Positions 7,131 to 14,345 of a stretch of DNA of 17,007 nucleotides are shown here, one piece after another. The DNA comes from an uncultured Eubacteriales bacterium. Lineage in GTDB: Bacteria > Bacillota > Clostridia > Oscillospirales > Oscillospiraceae. Where the stretch lies: positions 1 through 17,007 of the forward strand of contig UQQF01000046.1 in assembly GCA_900543085.1 (NCBI GenBank). Reading direction: 5' to 3'. How positions within the stretch are numbered: the first letter of the stretch is position 1; each line of letters starts with the position of its first letter. Made by a program: the position numbers and the translations under genes. The notes beneath the pieces are model-generated. The model had not been told where the DNA came from. It made no database searches and worked only from the letters and a program-made list of their open reading frames with translations.

Positions 7131-7160
7131 AGGGGCAAAACCGCGCCCCTTTTCTTTTTA
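7131..7160 (+). terminator. second terminator-like hairpin, abutting the start of the binding-protein gene
   Basis: Bases 7131-7136 pair with 7145-7150 (6 bp, eight-base loop) and are followed directly by a T-rich tail to 7159, the form of an intrinsic terminator. It ends about seven bases before ATG 7167 and occupies the position where a ribosome site would be expected. It may be an attenuator, a back-up terminator or a 5' stabilising hairpin. Confidence 0.55.
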
Positions 7161-7166
7161 CTATGT

Positions 7167-8114
7167 ATGAAGATACGAACTACTGCGACAACCCTAATAA
7201 TCGCGCTCGCGCTTTTGCTCTCCGCCTGTGCGTCCGACGCCACGGCCGCGGAGACCGACGTGAGCGCACAGACGAGCTTCACCGACGACCTGGGGCGCTC
7301 GGTGACGTGCGCGGCCGAGCCGCAGCGCGTGGCGGCGCTCATCGGCTCCTACGCCGAGGTCTGGTGCCTCGCCGGAGGGCGCGACACGCTGGTGGCGGCG
7401 GCGGACGACGCCTGGACCAGCTTCGACCTGGGGCTGGACGAGGGCGTGGTCAACCTCGGCGCAATCAAGACGCCCAACCTGGAGGCTCTGCTCGCCGCGA
7501 AGCCGGATCTGGTGCTGGCCAGCACGAACACGTCCGCTAACCTGGAGCTGATGGACGTGCTGGAGGGCGCGGACATACCCGTTGCCTATTTTGACGTGCA
7601 GGGCTTTGAAGACTATCTGAACATGCTGGAAATCTGCACCACGCTCACGGGCGAGCTCGAGAACTACACAGTCTACGGCCTGAACGTGCAGAGCGAGATA
7701 AACGCCGCCGTGTCTCGCGCGTACGGCAGTGAGCCGACCGTGCTTGTCATCCGCGCCACGGGCGTGAGCTGCAAGGTCAAGTCCAGCCGGGACAACGTCC
7801 TGGGCGAGATGCTTGCCGGACTGGGCTGCGTCAACATCGCAGACTCCGACGCTTCCCTGCTGGAGGAGCTGAGTCTGGAGGCGATAATCGACGCGCAGCC
7901 GGAGTACATCTTCTGCGTGCTGCAGGGCAGCGACCCGACGGACGCGATGGAGACGCTGAGCACCACTCTGCTTGAAAACCCCGCATGGCGCTCGCTAACA
8001 GCCGTGCAGGAGGGGCAGTTCTACACCCTGGAGCACGAGCTGTACAACCTGAAGCCCAACGCACGCTGGGGGGAGGCCTATGAAAAACTCGCCGACATCC
8101 TCTATCCGCAATAA
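7167..8114 (+). CDS. ABC transporter substrate-binding lipoprotein (iron/cobalamin/heme class)
   Basis: The 315-residue protein starts with a lipoprotein signal (lipobox LSAC, Cys21). It continues as a periplasmic-binding-protein family 2 module (BtuF/FhuD/FecB type): FTDDLGRSV at about residue 37, the AAEPQRVAALIGSYAEVWCLAGG segment, then NLEALLAAKPDLVLAS. The C-terminal lobe ends in NPAWRSLTAVQEGQFYTLE. It would hand a chelated metal or a corrinoid/tetrapyrrole to the permease encoded next. The signal peptide fixes the start, yet no Shine-Dalgarno sequence precedes the ATG; a T-rich hairpin tail is there instead. It overlaps the permease gene by 35 bases. The substrate cannot be read from sequence; co-transcription with siroheme enzymes suggests iron, cobalt, or a tetrapyrrole. 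Confidence 0.85.
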   Translation: MKIRTTATTLIIALALLLSACASDATAAETDVSAQTSFTDDLGRSVTCAAEPQRVAALIGSYAEVWCLAGGRDTLVAAADDAWTSFDLGLDEGVVNLGAIKTPNLEALLAAKPDLVLASTNTSANLELMDVLEGADIPVAYFDVQGFEDYLNMLEICTTLTGELENYTVYGLNVQSEINAAVSRAYGSEPTVLVIRATGVSCKVKSSRDNVLGEMLAGLGCVNIADSDASLLEELSLEAIIDAQPEYIFCVLQGSDPTDAMETLSTTLLENPAWRSLTAVQEGQFYTLEHELYNLKPNARWGEAYEKLADILYPQ

Positions 8115-9084
8115 GCCCGTGCGCCTCATACTCGCGCTGGGAGCGCTCACGCTGCTGCTCGCGGCGCTGAGCCTCGCCATCGGCGCCGTGCGCGTGCCGC
8201 TCGGCGAGGTGCTCTCCGCCCTTTTCGGCGGCGGAGACAGCGCGATAGTGCTGTACGCACGTGCGCCGAGGGTGTGCGCCTGCCTGCTGGCAGGGTGCGC
8301 GCTGGCGGTCAGCGGCGCGCTGACGCAGAGCGTGCTGGCGAACCCTCTGGCCGCGCCCAGCACCATAGGCGTGAACTCCGGCGCCGGCCTGGCGGCGGCG
8401 CTTTGCTGCGCGCTCGCGCCCTCGGCCACGGCGCTCGTGCCGGTGGCGGCCTTCCTCGGCGGACTGCTCGCCGCGCTGCTGGTGCTGTTCATCGCAGGGA
8501 AAACCGGCGCTTCGCGCCTGACGCTGGTGCTGGCGGGCGTCGCGATATCCAACGTGCTCGGCGCGGGAGTGGACGCCGTGGTGACTTTCTTCCCCGACGC
8601 GCTGGCGGCCTACTCCGACTTTCGCATTGGCTCGCTGGCCAACCTGACGATGCAGCGGCTGGCGATGCCCGCCGTGATAATCGCCGTCGCGCTCGCCGCC
8701 GCGCTCTCGCTGACCAACGAGCTGGACGTGCTGACGCTCGGCGCCGACACGGCCTCCAGCCTGGGCATGAACGCCAAGCGCACCCGGGTTATTCTGCTGG
8801 CCGTGGCCGCGGCGCTCGCGGGCGCGGCGGTGAGCTTTGCCGGGCTGCTCGGCTTTGTGGGGCTTATCGCGCCGCACATCGTCCGGCGCTTCACGGGCGA
8901 CGAGGCGCGCTTTCTCCTGCCCGCGAGCTGCCTGTGCGGCGCTTCGCTGCTGTTGCTGTGCGACCTGCTCTCGCGCACGCTGTTCCGGCCCTACGAGCTG
9001 CCGGTCGGCATAGCGCTGGCGTTTACGGGCGGACCGTTTTTCATCTACCTGCTGCTGAGGCAGAGAAAGGGGCGCACGGCGTGA
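8080..9084 (+). CDS. FecCD/BtuC-family ABC transporter permease
   Basis: The 334-residue membrane protein has many hydrophobic helices (about nine to ten by eye). Family marks are SGALTQSVLANPLAAPSTIG with a following NSGAG, a DFRIGSL segment, and the ATPase-coupling segment GFVGLIAPHIVRRFTG near residue 260. It forms the channel, probably as a homodimer. Its ATG lies inside the 3' end of the binding-protein gene, with GGGAGG three bases upstream, so the two are translationally coupled. The stop overlaps the ATPase start in the tetranucleotide GTGA. The family imports Fe-siderophores, heme and cobalamin. Confidence 0.9.
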   Translation: MKNSPTSSIRNKPVRLILALGALTLLLAALSLAIGAVRVPLGEVLSALFGGGDSAIVLYARAPRVCACLLAGCALAVSGALTQSVLANPLAAPSTIGVNSGAGLAAALCCALAPSATALVPVAAFLGGLLAALLVLFIAGKTGASRLTLVLAGVAISNVLGAGVDAVVTFFPDALAAYSDFRIGSLANLTMQRLAMPAVIIAVALAAALSLTNELDVLTLGADTASSLGMNAKRTRVILLAVAAALAGAAVSFAGLLGFVGLIAPHIVRRFTGDEARFLLPASCLCGASLLLLCDLLSRTLFRPYELPVGIALAFTGGPFFIYLLLRQRKGRTA

Positions 9085-9836
9085 TAGAGCTTAAAAACCT
9101 GTGCGCCGGATACCACGGCGCGGACGTGCTGCGCGGCGTGAGCATGAGCTTCGAGCCGGGGCGCGTGACGGTGCTTGTGGGCGCAAACGGCTGCGGCAAG
9201 AGCACGCTGCTCAAGGCCGCCATAGGCATGATAAAGCGCAGCAGCGGCGAGGTGTACATCGACTCCAGGCCGCTGGACACGCTCACAAGGCGCGAGGTGG
9301 CTCTGCGCGCGGCCTACATGCCGCAGGACAGGAGCGTGCCGAGCATCAGCGTGCGGCGTCTGGCGCTGCATGGGCGCTTCCCTCACCTCTCCTACCCGCG
9401 CCGCTACTCCAAGGCCGACTACGCCGCCGCCGAGGAGGCGCTGCGGCGCGCGGACGCGCTGGACATAGCCGACCGGATGCTCGGCGAGCTGAGCGGCGGA
9501 CAGCGGCAGCGCGCCTATCTGGCGATGGCTCTCGCCCAGGGCACCGACAGCGTGCTGATGGACGAGCCGACCACCTTTCTCGACATATCCCACCAGCTCT
9601 CCTTCATGCAGACCGCGCGTAGCATGGCCGCATCCGGCAAGGCCGTGGTCATCGTGCTGCACGACCTCTGCATGGCGCTCAAGTGGGCGGACACCCTGGC
9701 CGTGATGCGCTCCGGCGAGCTTATCTGCCTCGGTTCCCCCGCCGAGGTGTTTGAGTCCGGCGCGCTCTCCGAGGCCATGGACGTGGACGTGCGCCGGGTG
9801 CGAACCGACGAGGGCTGGCAATACTACTACGCTTGA
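9081..9836 (+). CDS. ABC transporter ATP-binding protein (FecE/BtuD class)
   Basis: The 251-residue ATPase is complete: Walker A GANGCGKST (34-42), Q-loop Gln82 in MPQD, signature LSGGQ (137-141), Walker B VLMDEP (158-163) and H-loop His194 in VLHD. It powers the FecCD permease. The start is GTG, overlapping the permease stop (GTGA) with AAAGGGG about nine bases upstream. The frame is open much further upstream, but that stretch is antiparallel-composition shadow over the permease gene and lacks ATPase homology. It ends ten bases before the precorrin-2 dehydrogenase gene, tying transport to siroheme synthesis in one transcript. Confidence 0.92.
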   Translation: MIELKNLCAGYHGADVLRGVSMSFEPGRVTVLVGANGCGKSTLLKAAIGMIKRSSGEVYIDSRPLDTLTRREVALRAAYMPQDRSVPSISVRRLALHGRFPHLSYPRRYSKADYAAAEEALRRADALDIADRMLGELSGGQRQRAYLAMALAQGTDSVLMDEPTTFLDISHQLSFMQTARSMAASGKAVVIVLHDLCMALKWADTLAVMRSGELICLGSPAEVFESGALSEAMDVDVRRVRTDEGWQYYYA

Positions 9837-9846
9837 GGTGAAAACT

Positions 9847-10470
9847 ATGGCACTTTTCCCCATGTTCATCGAACTCTCCGGCAAGGACATACTCGTCGTC
9901 GGCGGAGGCGGCGTCGCGCTGCGCAAGTGCGAAAAGCTGCTGCCCTACGGCGCGACGGTGACCGCCGTGTCCGGCCGTTTTCAGCCGCAGTTCATCTCCG
10001 TCCCGGGGCTGAAGCTGCTGTTCCGCCCCTTTGCAGACGGCGACATAGCAGGCCGCGACATGGTCATAGCCGCGACGGACGACCGCGCGCTGAACGCGCA
10101 CATAGCCGAACTCTGCCGCGAGGCTGGGATACCTTTCAACTGCGTGGACGACGCGGAGCTTTGCACCTTCATCTTCCCCGCGCTCACGCTGCGCGGGCGG
10201 CTGAGCGCCGGTTTCTGCACCGGAGGAGCCAGTCCCACGGCCTCTGCCTACTTCCGCGACAGCTTTGAAGGCTCCCTGCCGGACGGCGTGGAGGAGATAC
10301 TCGACTTCATGGCGTCCATCCGCCCGCGCATAATAGAGGCCGTGCCCGACCAGCGGCGCAGGGCGCGCATCTTCTCCTTCCTCATGAACGCCTGCCTCGA
10401 CGCCGGTGGCGAACCCGACGAGGACACCGTGGCGTCCATCGTACCCGAACTCGGGCGGGAGGACGATTGA
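9847..10470 (+). CDS. precorrin-2 dehydrogenase / possible sirohydrochlorin ferrochelatase (CysG-B/Met8 type)
   Basis: The 207-residue protein matches the CysG N-terminal/Met8/SirC family. It has the dinucleotide-binding loop VVGGGGVALRK (17-27), the NCVDDAELCTFIFPA block holding D101 (which aligns by eye with the catalytic aspartate of CysG and Met8), and the TGGASPTASAYFRD segment (125-138). It oxidises precorrin-2 to sirohydrochlorin with NAD+. Some members also insert iron to give siroheme. No separate SirB/CbiK chelatase is in the window, so bifunctionality is possible but inferred. ATG 9847 has GAGGTG six bases upstream. It shares the TTGA overlap with the downstream cobA-hemD gene. Confidence 0.9.
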   Translation: MALFPMFIELSGKDILVVGGGGVALRKCEKLLPYGATVTAVSGRFQPQFISVPGLKLLFRPFADGDIAGRDMVIAATDDRALNAHIAELCREAGIPFNCVDDAELCTFIFPALTLRGRLSAGFCTGGASPTASAYFRDSFEGSLPDGVEEILDFMASIRPRIIEAVPDQRRRARIFSFLMNACLDAGGEPDEDTVASIVPELGREDD

Positions 10471-11912
10471 GCGGCCTGGTCAGCCTGGTCGGCTCGGGCT
10501 GCGGCGCGAACCTCATAACGCTCCTGGGCGCCGAACGGCTCAAAGCCTGCGACGCCGTGGTCTACGACGACCTGATAGCGGAGGACGCGCTCCGCCTCGC
10601 CCCGCCGGACGCCGAGCTGATACGCATGGGCAAGCGCGCTCACCGGCCTAGCGCCGCACAGGACGACATCTGCGCCAAGCTGATAGAGCTTGCGCGCGAG
10701 GGCAAGCGCGTCGTGCGCCTGAAGGGCGGCGACCCCTTTGTCTTCGGGCGCGGCGGCGAGGAGATGGCGGCGCTGAACGCCGCCGGAGTGCCCTGTGAGG
10801 AGATACCGGGCGTGAGCAGCGCCTACGCCATCCCCGCCATGGCCGGGATTCCGGTGACGCACCGTGGCGTGAGCCGGGGCTTTCACGTGATAACCGCGCA
10901 CACGCGCTCCGGCGAGCTGCCCGAGGGCTTTGACGCCCTCGCCGCGCTGCCGGATACGCTGGTGATACTCATGGGCTTGAGCCGCCTGGGCGAGATAGCC
11001 GCGCGGCTTATTTCCGCGGGGAAGCCCGGCTCTACGCCCTGCGCCGTCGTATCGGACGGCAGCGCGGCCGGACGCTACTGCATACGCGGCACGCTGGAGA
11101 ACATCGCCGCCCTGGCGGAGCGCGCCGCGCCTCCCGCCGTCATAGTGGTGGGCGAGACCGCCGCGCTCGACTTCTCCCCCGTCCAGGCTCCGCCGCTGCA
11201 CCGACGACGCATCGGCCTGACGGGCACACCGCGCATGAACGCCAAGCTCGGCGAAGCGCTCCGCGCCCTGGGCGCCGAGACCTTCACCGCCTGCGAGGTG
11301 GCGCTCACTCCCCTGCCGGACGCCGGCCACACGCCGGTGGACGCGGGCTGTCTGGTGTTTACCAGCGCAGCCGGGGTCGAGCTGTACTTTGAAAGGCTGC
11401 TCGCAAACGGTCTCGACGTCCGGGCGCTGCGCTCAACGTGCATAGCCGCCATCGGCAAGGCCACGGCTCTGGCGCTGCTAGGCCGCGGGCTGCGCGCGGA
11501 TCTGGTTCCCGCAGAGCAGACCTCCGCCGCACTGGCGGAGCTTCTGTGCGCGAGCCTGCCGAAGGGCGAGCGCGTGTGCCTCTACCGCTCCGCCCAGGGC
11601 GGCAGTGAGCTGCGTGAGCGTCTGCAAGAGCGCTTTGACGTGCGCGACATTGCCGCCTATTCCGCAGCCCCGGGCGCATACGAGGCCTCTCGCAGGCTAA
11701 TCGAGCGCGCGGACGCGCTTACCTTCACGAGCGCGCTTGGCGCGAGATACGCGCTGGAGCGGCTGGGCGACATCCCGGAGCGAACCATATTCGCCGCCAT
11801 CGGCGAGCCTACCGCCCGCGCCCTGCGCGACGCAGGGCGGCCGAACGCCATAGTTACCGCAGCCGAGCCGTCGGTCGAAGCGCTGGCTCAGGCGCTGGCC
11901 GAAGCCCTGTAG
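10467..11912 (+). CDS. cobA-hemD: uroporphyrinogen-III C-methyltransferase / uroporphyrinogen-III synthase fusion
   Basis: The 481-residue bifunctional enzyme has a CobA methyltransferase at about residues 1-240 and a HemD synthase at about 247-481. CobA motifs include LKGGDPFVFGRGGEE (85-99), PGVSSAYAIPAMAGIPVTHR (114-133) and the ILMGLSRL segment. The N-terminal loop reads VGSGCGAN where the textbook motif is VGxGPGDP; I recall similar GCG variants in clostridial fusions. Together the domains close hydroxymethylbilane to uroporphyrinogen III and methylate it twice to precorrin-2, the substrate of the preceding gene product. The start is TTG, overlapping the upstream stop (TTGA) with GGGAGG four bases before. 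The upstream enzymes HemA, HemL, HemB and HemC are not encoded here. Confidence 0.93.
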   Translation: MSGLVSLVGSGCGANLITLLGAERLKACDAVVYDDLIAEDALRLAPPDAELIRMGKRAHRPSAAQDDICAKLIELAREGKRVVRLKGGDPFVFGRGGEEMAALNAAGVPCEEIPGVSSAYAIPAMAGIPVTHRGVSRGFHVITAHTRSGELPEGFDALAALPDTLVILMGLSRLGEIAARLISAGKPGSTPCAVVSDGSAAGRYCIRGTLENIAALAERAAPPAVIVVGETAALDFSPVQAPPLHRRRIGLTGTPRMNAKLGEALRALGAETFTACEVALTPLPDAGHTPVDAGCLVFTSAAGVELYFERLLANGLDVRALRSTCIAAIGKATALALLGRGLRADLVPAEQTSAALAELLCASLPKGERVCLYRSAQGGSELRERLQERFDVRDIAAYSAAPGAYEASRRLIERADALTFTSALGARYALERLGDIPERTIFAAIGEPTARALRDAGRPNAIVTAAEPSVEALAQALAEAL

Positions 11913-11918
11913 ACAACA

Positions 11919-11947
11919 AGAGCCCGGAGGCAATGCCTCCGGGCTCT
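11919..11947. terminator. strong terminator closing the siroheme operon, shared with the convergent small gene
   Basis: A 13-bp perfect stem (11919-11931 with 11935-11947) with a three-base loop, seven bases after the cobA-hemD stop. On the plus strand CACTTTTA follows. It also lies ten bases beyond the stop of the leftward 69-residue gene and probably terminates both. Confidence 0.85.
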
Positions 11948-11957
11948 CACTTTTACA

Positions 11958-12167
11958 TCATATGGCGGCGAGCGCGTCTTTTATCTTCTGCTTCTCCTCG
12001 GCAGAGACCTTGCTGTCGGGAACCATCTTGAAGACGGCCTCTATGGTCTTGCCTTTGACGAGCTTGACCATCGGGCTCTTGAGGATGTTGGGGTTGATCG
12101 CATTTAGCGTGTCGCAGGCCTTCGGGTTGGCTAGCAGTTCCTTGACTGTGACCTTGCTGATATCCAT
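11958..12167 (-). CDS. small 69-residue protein of unknown function
   Basis: A real gene by context: AGGGAG seven bases before the ATG, a good promoter (12223-12251) and a terminator after the stop. The product is predicted mainly helical, has one Cys (C18), and has no signal peptide or membrane segment. The order VTVKELLANPKACDTL, then a short linker, then SPMVKLVKGKTIEAVFK and a Lys/Glu-rich C-terminal helix resembles, from memory, a short helical module found as a C-terminal appendage of some clostridial enzymes (ELLxxPxAxxxL...PMxxxxKxxTL). That resemblance is unverified. No function is proposed. Confidence 0.7.
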   Translation of the reverse strand: MDISKVTVKELLANPKACDTLNAINPNILKSPMVKLVKGKTIEAVFKMVPDSKVSAEEKQKIKDALAAI

Positions 12168-12222
12168 AGTCTGTCTCCCTTCATATTTGCGCCCGGCGTC
12201 TTGCCGCGGCTAGGTTGTTAAC

Positions 12223-12251
12223 ATTCTAACACAAAACGTGGCAGGTTTCAA
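12223..12251 (-). promoter_or_regulatory. predicted sigma-A promoter of the 69-residue gene
   Basis: On the minus strand TTGAAA (12246-12251), a 17-base spacer and TAGAAT (12223-12228). The start near 12216 leaves a leader of about 50 bases. With the next gene's terminator just upstream, the small gene is an independent unit. Confidence 0.6.
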
Positions 12252-12299
12252 TCCCAATGTGAACTCTTTTTCTCGCCGTCATTCCCTACAGACCGCTGC

Positions 12300-12328
12300 A
12301 AAAAACCGAGGGGGCTTTCGCCCCCTCG
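12300..12328 (-). terminator. intrinsic terminator of the minus-strand five-gene run
   Basis: A 9-bp perfect G+C-rich stem (12307-12315 with 12320-12328) with a four-base loop lies eight bases after the SAF-protein stop. In the minus direction it is followed by CGG and six Ts (complement of 12300-12305). This is a textbook intrinsic terminator. Confidence 0.88.
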
Positions 12329-12335
12329 CCGCGGC

Positions 12336-12611
12336 TCACGCCGTGGATGCTATGTTGTGCGTGTGTACGTGCTCTCCGGCGCGAATATCGCACAGCGCGA
12401 CTCCTATCTTCTCGCCGTACTTGTAGACGCTGCCGCCCTTGGGCACGTCTGAGGCGGCGACCTTGTGATACGCCGGCACGTCGTTCAGCGCGGTGACGCT
12501 GTGCTTCGTCCCGTCGGAGAGGCTGTATTCCACCGTATCCCCGGCTTTGACGGCCTCGGTCACAGTGACGCAGGTGTCCCGGTCGTTGATGTGTACTGCA
12601 TGTACGCTCAT
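12336..12611 (-). CDS. stand-alone SAF-domain protein, UxaA/SuyA small-subunit-like
   Basis: The 91-residue protein consists of a single SAF domain of the kind that forms the N-terminal or small subunit of altronate/galactarate dehydratase (UxaA) and (2R)-sulfolactate sulfo-lyase (SuyA). The diagnostic C-terminal part is clear: YHKVAASDVPKGGSVYKYGEKIG followed by DIRAGEHVHTHN. The catalytic large subunit that normally accompanies it is absent from the window. GGAGG lies nine bases before the ATG. The stop of the upstream SLH-M15 gene is 17 bases away, so it is the last gene of the minus-strand run, ending at a strong terminator. Domain assignment is firm; substrate and partner are unknown. 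Confidence 0.8.
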   Translation of the reverse strand: MSVHAVHINDRDTCVTVTEAVKAGDTVEYSLSDGTKHSVTALNDVPAYHKVAASDVPKGGSVYKYGEKIGVALCDIRAGEHVHTHNIASTA

Positions 12612-12628
12612 TGGCTCAAACCTCCGTA

Positions 12629-13930
12629 TCAGCCGCCGGATTCCAGGATTGAGAAGTGCATGTAGTCGGCGGTGGTGTTCCAGCCGGAGTAGTTGTTGTC
12701 GGCGTCGCCGCCGCCCCAGCCCCAGCCGTACTTGGCGAAGATGCGCACTACGCTGCTGTCGGGCGTAATGCAGTAGTCGCTGTCGGAGTACTTGAAGCAG
12801 GTGGTACCCGTGATGGCGGTGTACGGCGTGGTCGTGGTGTTGCAGTAGAAGTTCTCCACCGGGTTGATGTCTATGGCGCAGCCCCAGGAGTGGCGCAGGG
12901 TGTCGGTGTACCTGGCGCCGCCGAGCGCGTGTATCGGGAACTGCTCGGGGTCGTTGTAGATTTCCTCGAATATGGCCTGGACTTCGTCCGCCACGGCCTT
13001 GTTGACCTGGAGGTTCCAGGTACGGGTGTACTTCGCGCCGGAGGAGTCTATATCCCAGGTGCGCACCTGCACAGTGACTATGTAGTCGCCAAGGTTGCTC
13101 TCGTTGCCGGTGAAGTAGCTCTTGTTGGCGTCGCCGAACAGAGCCAGGCGGCCTTCGGCGCTGACGTTGCCCCAGGCGTCGATGTAGTTGCGGCTCTGCC
13201 AGGCGAAGGAGTCGGTCGGCTCCATCGTCGTGGTGTCTCCGCCGCTCGGCTCCTCGACCTCGGAGACGTCGTCGACGTCCAGGCGCTCGGACGGCCAGCC
13301 GGTGCGCACTACGACCGCAGCGGCCTGCGCGCGGGTCAGCGTCTCGCTGCCGTGGAAGGCGCCGTCTTCAAAGCCGTCGAGTATGCCCTTGCCGTAGGCC
13401 TGCACGACGCTCTCCTGATAGCGGCCGCTTATCGTGGAGTAGTCGGAGATGCGGCTGTCCACGCTGTCGAGGCTGACGGGGTTCTCGGTGTAGACGTTGC
13501 TGGTGAGGTTGGAAATCATGACGCTCATCTCATAGCGGGTGATGGGCGTGTTCAGCGAGGTGGCGGTCAGCGGGATATCCAGACCCCAGAGCACGCCGTT
13601 GTCGTTGAGCAGGTACCAGTACGGCTGCGCCCAGTGGATGCTGACATCCATCGTGTACGGCGCCAGCTCGCCTATCATGCACAGGAGCTTTATGAACTCG
13701 CCGCGGGTCAGCTCGTCCTCGGGCGCATAGGTCGTCTCGGTCTTGCCGTCGATTATGCCCCAGCTGGCGCACAGGTAGACGTACTCCGCATACCAGGCGT
13801 CCTCCGGGACGTCGGTGAACTCCACGTCTATCGGGCCGGTTCCGTCGGCGGCGTATACCGGCATCGCGGCGGCCAGAAGGCACACGGCGAGAGCCGCGCA
13901 GAGTACCCGGCGCAAAGCTTTGCTTCTCAT
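12629..13930 (-). CDS. SLH-anchored M15-family D,D-carboxypeptidase (VanY/peptidase M15_4 type)
   Basis: The 433-residue secreted protein has a signal peptide (about residues 1-27, ending VYA). Three S-layer-homology repeats follow (about 38-85, 98-142 and 171-210, with the TRGEF, ITRYE and LTRAQA marks), then an acidic linker near 220-240. The C-terminal zinc peptidase (about 245-433) has H347-x6-D354 in HSWGCAID and D422-x-x-H425 in DYMHF: zinc ligands H347, D354 and H425, with likely catalytic base D422. M15 enzymes trim D-Ala or cut L-Ala-D-Glu in peptidoglycan stems; which bond is cut here cannot be told. The SLH repeats would hold it to secondary wall polymer. GAGGG lies seven bases before the ATG. 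It starts 20 bases after the cdd stop. Confidence 0.9.
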   Translation of the reverse strand: MRSKALRRVLCAALAVCLLAAAMPVYAADGTGPIDVEFTDVPEDAWYAEYVYLCASWGIIDGKTETTYAPEDELTRGEFIKLLCMIGELAPYTMDVSIHWAQPYWYLLNDNGVLWGLDIPLTATSLNTPITRYEMSVMISNLTSNVYTENPVSLDSVDSRISDYSTISGRYQESVVQAYGKGILDGFEDGAFHGSETLTRAQAAAVVVRTGWPSERLDVDDVSEVEEPSGGDTTTMEPTDSFAWQSRNYIDAWGNVSAEGRLALFGDANKSYFTGNESNLGDYIVTVQVRTWDIDSSGAKYTRTWNLQVNKAVADEVQAIFEEIYNDPEQFPIHALGGARYTDTLRHSWGCAIDINPVENFYCNTTTTPYTAITGTTCFKYSDSDYCITPDSSVVRIFAKYGWGWGGGDADNNYSGWNTTADYMHFSILESGG

Positions 13931-13950
13931 TGCTTATCCCTCTTTCTTTT

Positions 13951-14331
13951 CTAGTAGTTGAACGTGTGAGGCAGCAGCTCTCGCAGCTTGTAGCTCACGT
14001 AGCGGCCTCCGGCCTTGGCGCAGAGCACCTCCATGTCCGTGGAGAACTCGGACAGGAACTGTCTGCAAGCCCCGCAGGGCATGCAGTAGTCGCGCCCCTC
14101 TCCCCAGATGGCGATGCGCACAAAGTCCGTGTGTCCCTCGCTGACGGCCTTGCACGCCGCCGTGCGCTCGGCACAGATGGTGCTGCCCAGCGCCGCGTTC
14201 TCCACGTTGCAGCCGGTGTACACCGTGCCGTCAGAGCACTCCAGCGCCGCGCCCACGGGGAAGCGCGAATATGGCGAGTACGAGTGCTTGGCCGCCTGCT
14301 CGGCGATGTCCATGAGTTCCCTGTCTGTCAT
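13951..14331 (-). CDS. cdd: cytidine deaminase
   Basis: The 126-residue protein is a small tetrameric-type cytidine deaminase, converting cytidine/deoxycytidine to uridine/deoxyuridine in pyrimidine salvage. The CAE motif (C53-A54-E55) and PCGAC (C86, C89) give three zinc cysteines and the catalytic glutamate, at the same numbering as I recall for the Bacillus subtilis enzyme. YSPYSRFPVGAAL precedes and the conserved GCNVENAA block is intact. An upstream in-frame start at 14370 exists, but it overlaps the binding-protein gene; the chosen ATG follows a purine-rich GGGAGAGGG site and gives the normal length. It lies 14 bases after the preceding gene. Confidence 0.93.
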   Translation of the reverse strand: MTDRELMDIAEQAAKHSYSPYSRFPVGAALECSDGTVYTGCNVENAALGSTICAERTAACKAVSEGHTDFVRIAIWGEGRDYCMPCGACRQFLSEFSTDMEVLCAKAGGRYVSYKLRELLPHTFNY

Positions 14332-14345
14332 GTCCCTCTCCCTCT

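Noticed and set aside
12656..13954. Plus-strand open frame of about 430 codons opposite the SLH-M15 gene
   Set aside because: The minus-strand product has a signal peptide, SLH repeats and intact zinc motifs; the plus-strand frame is compositional shadow.
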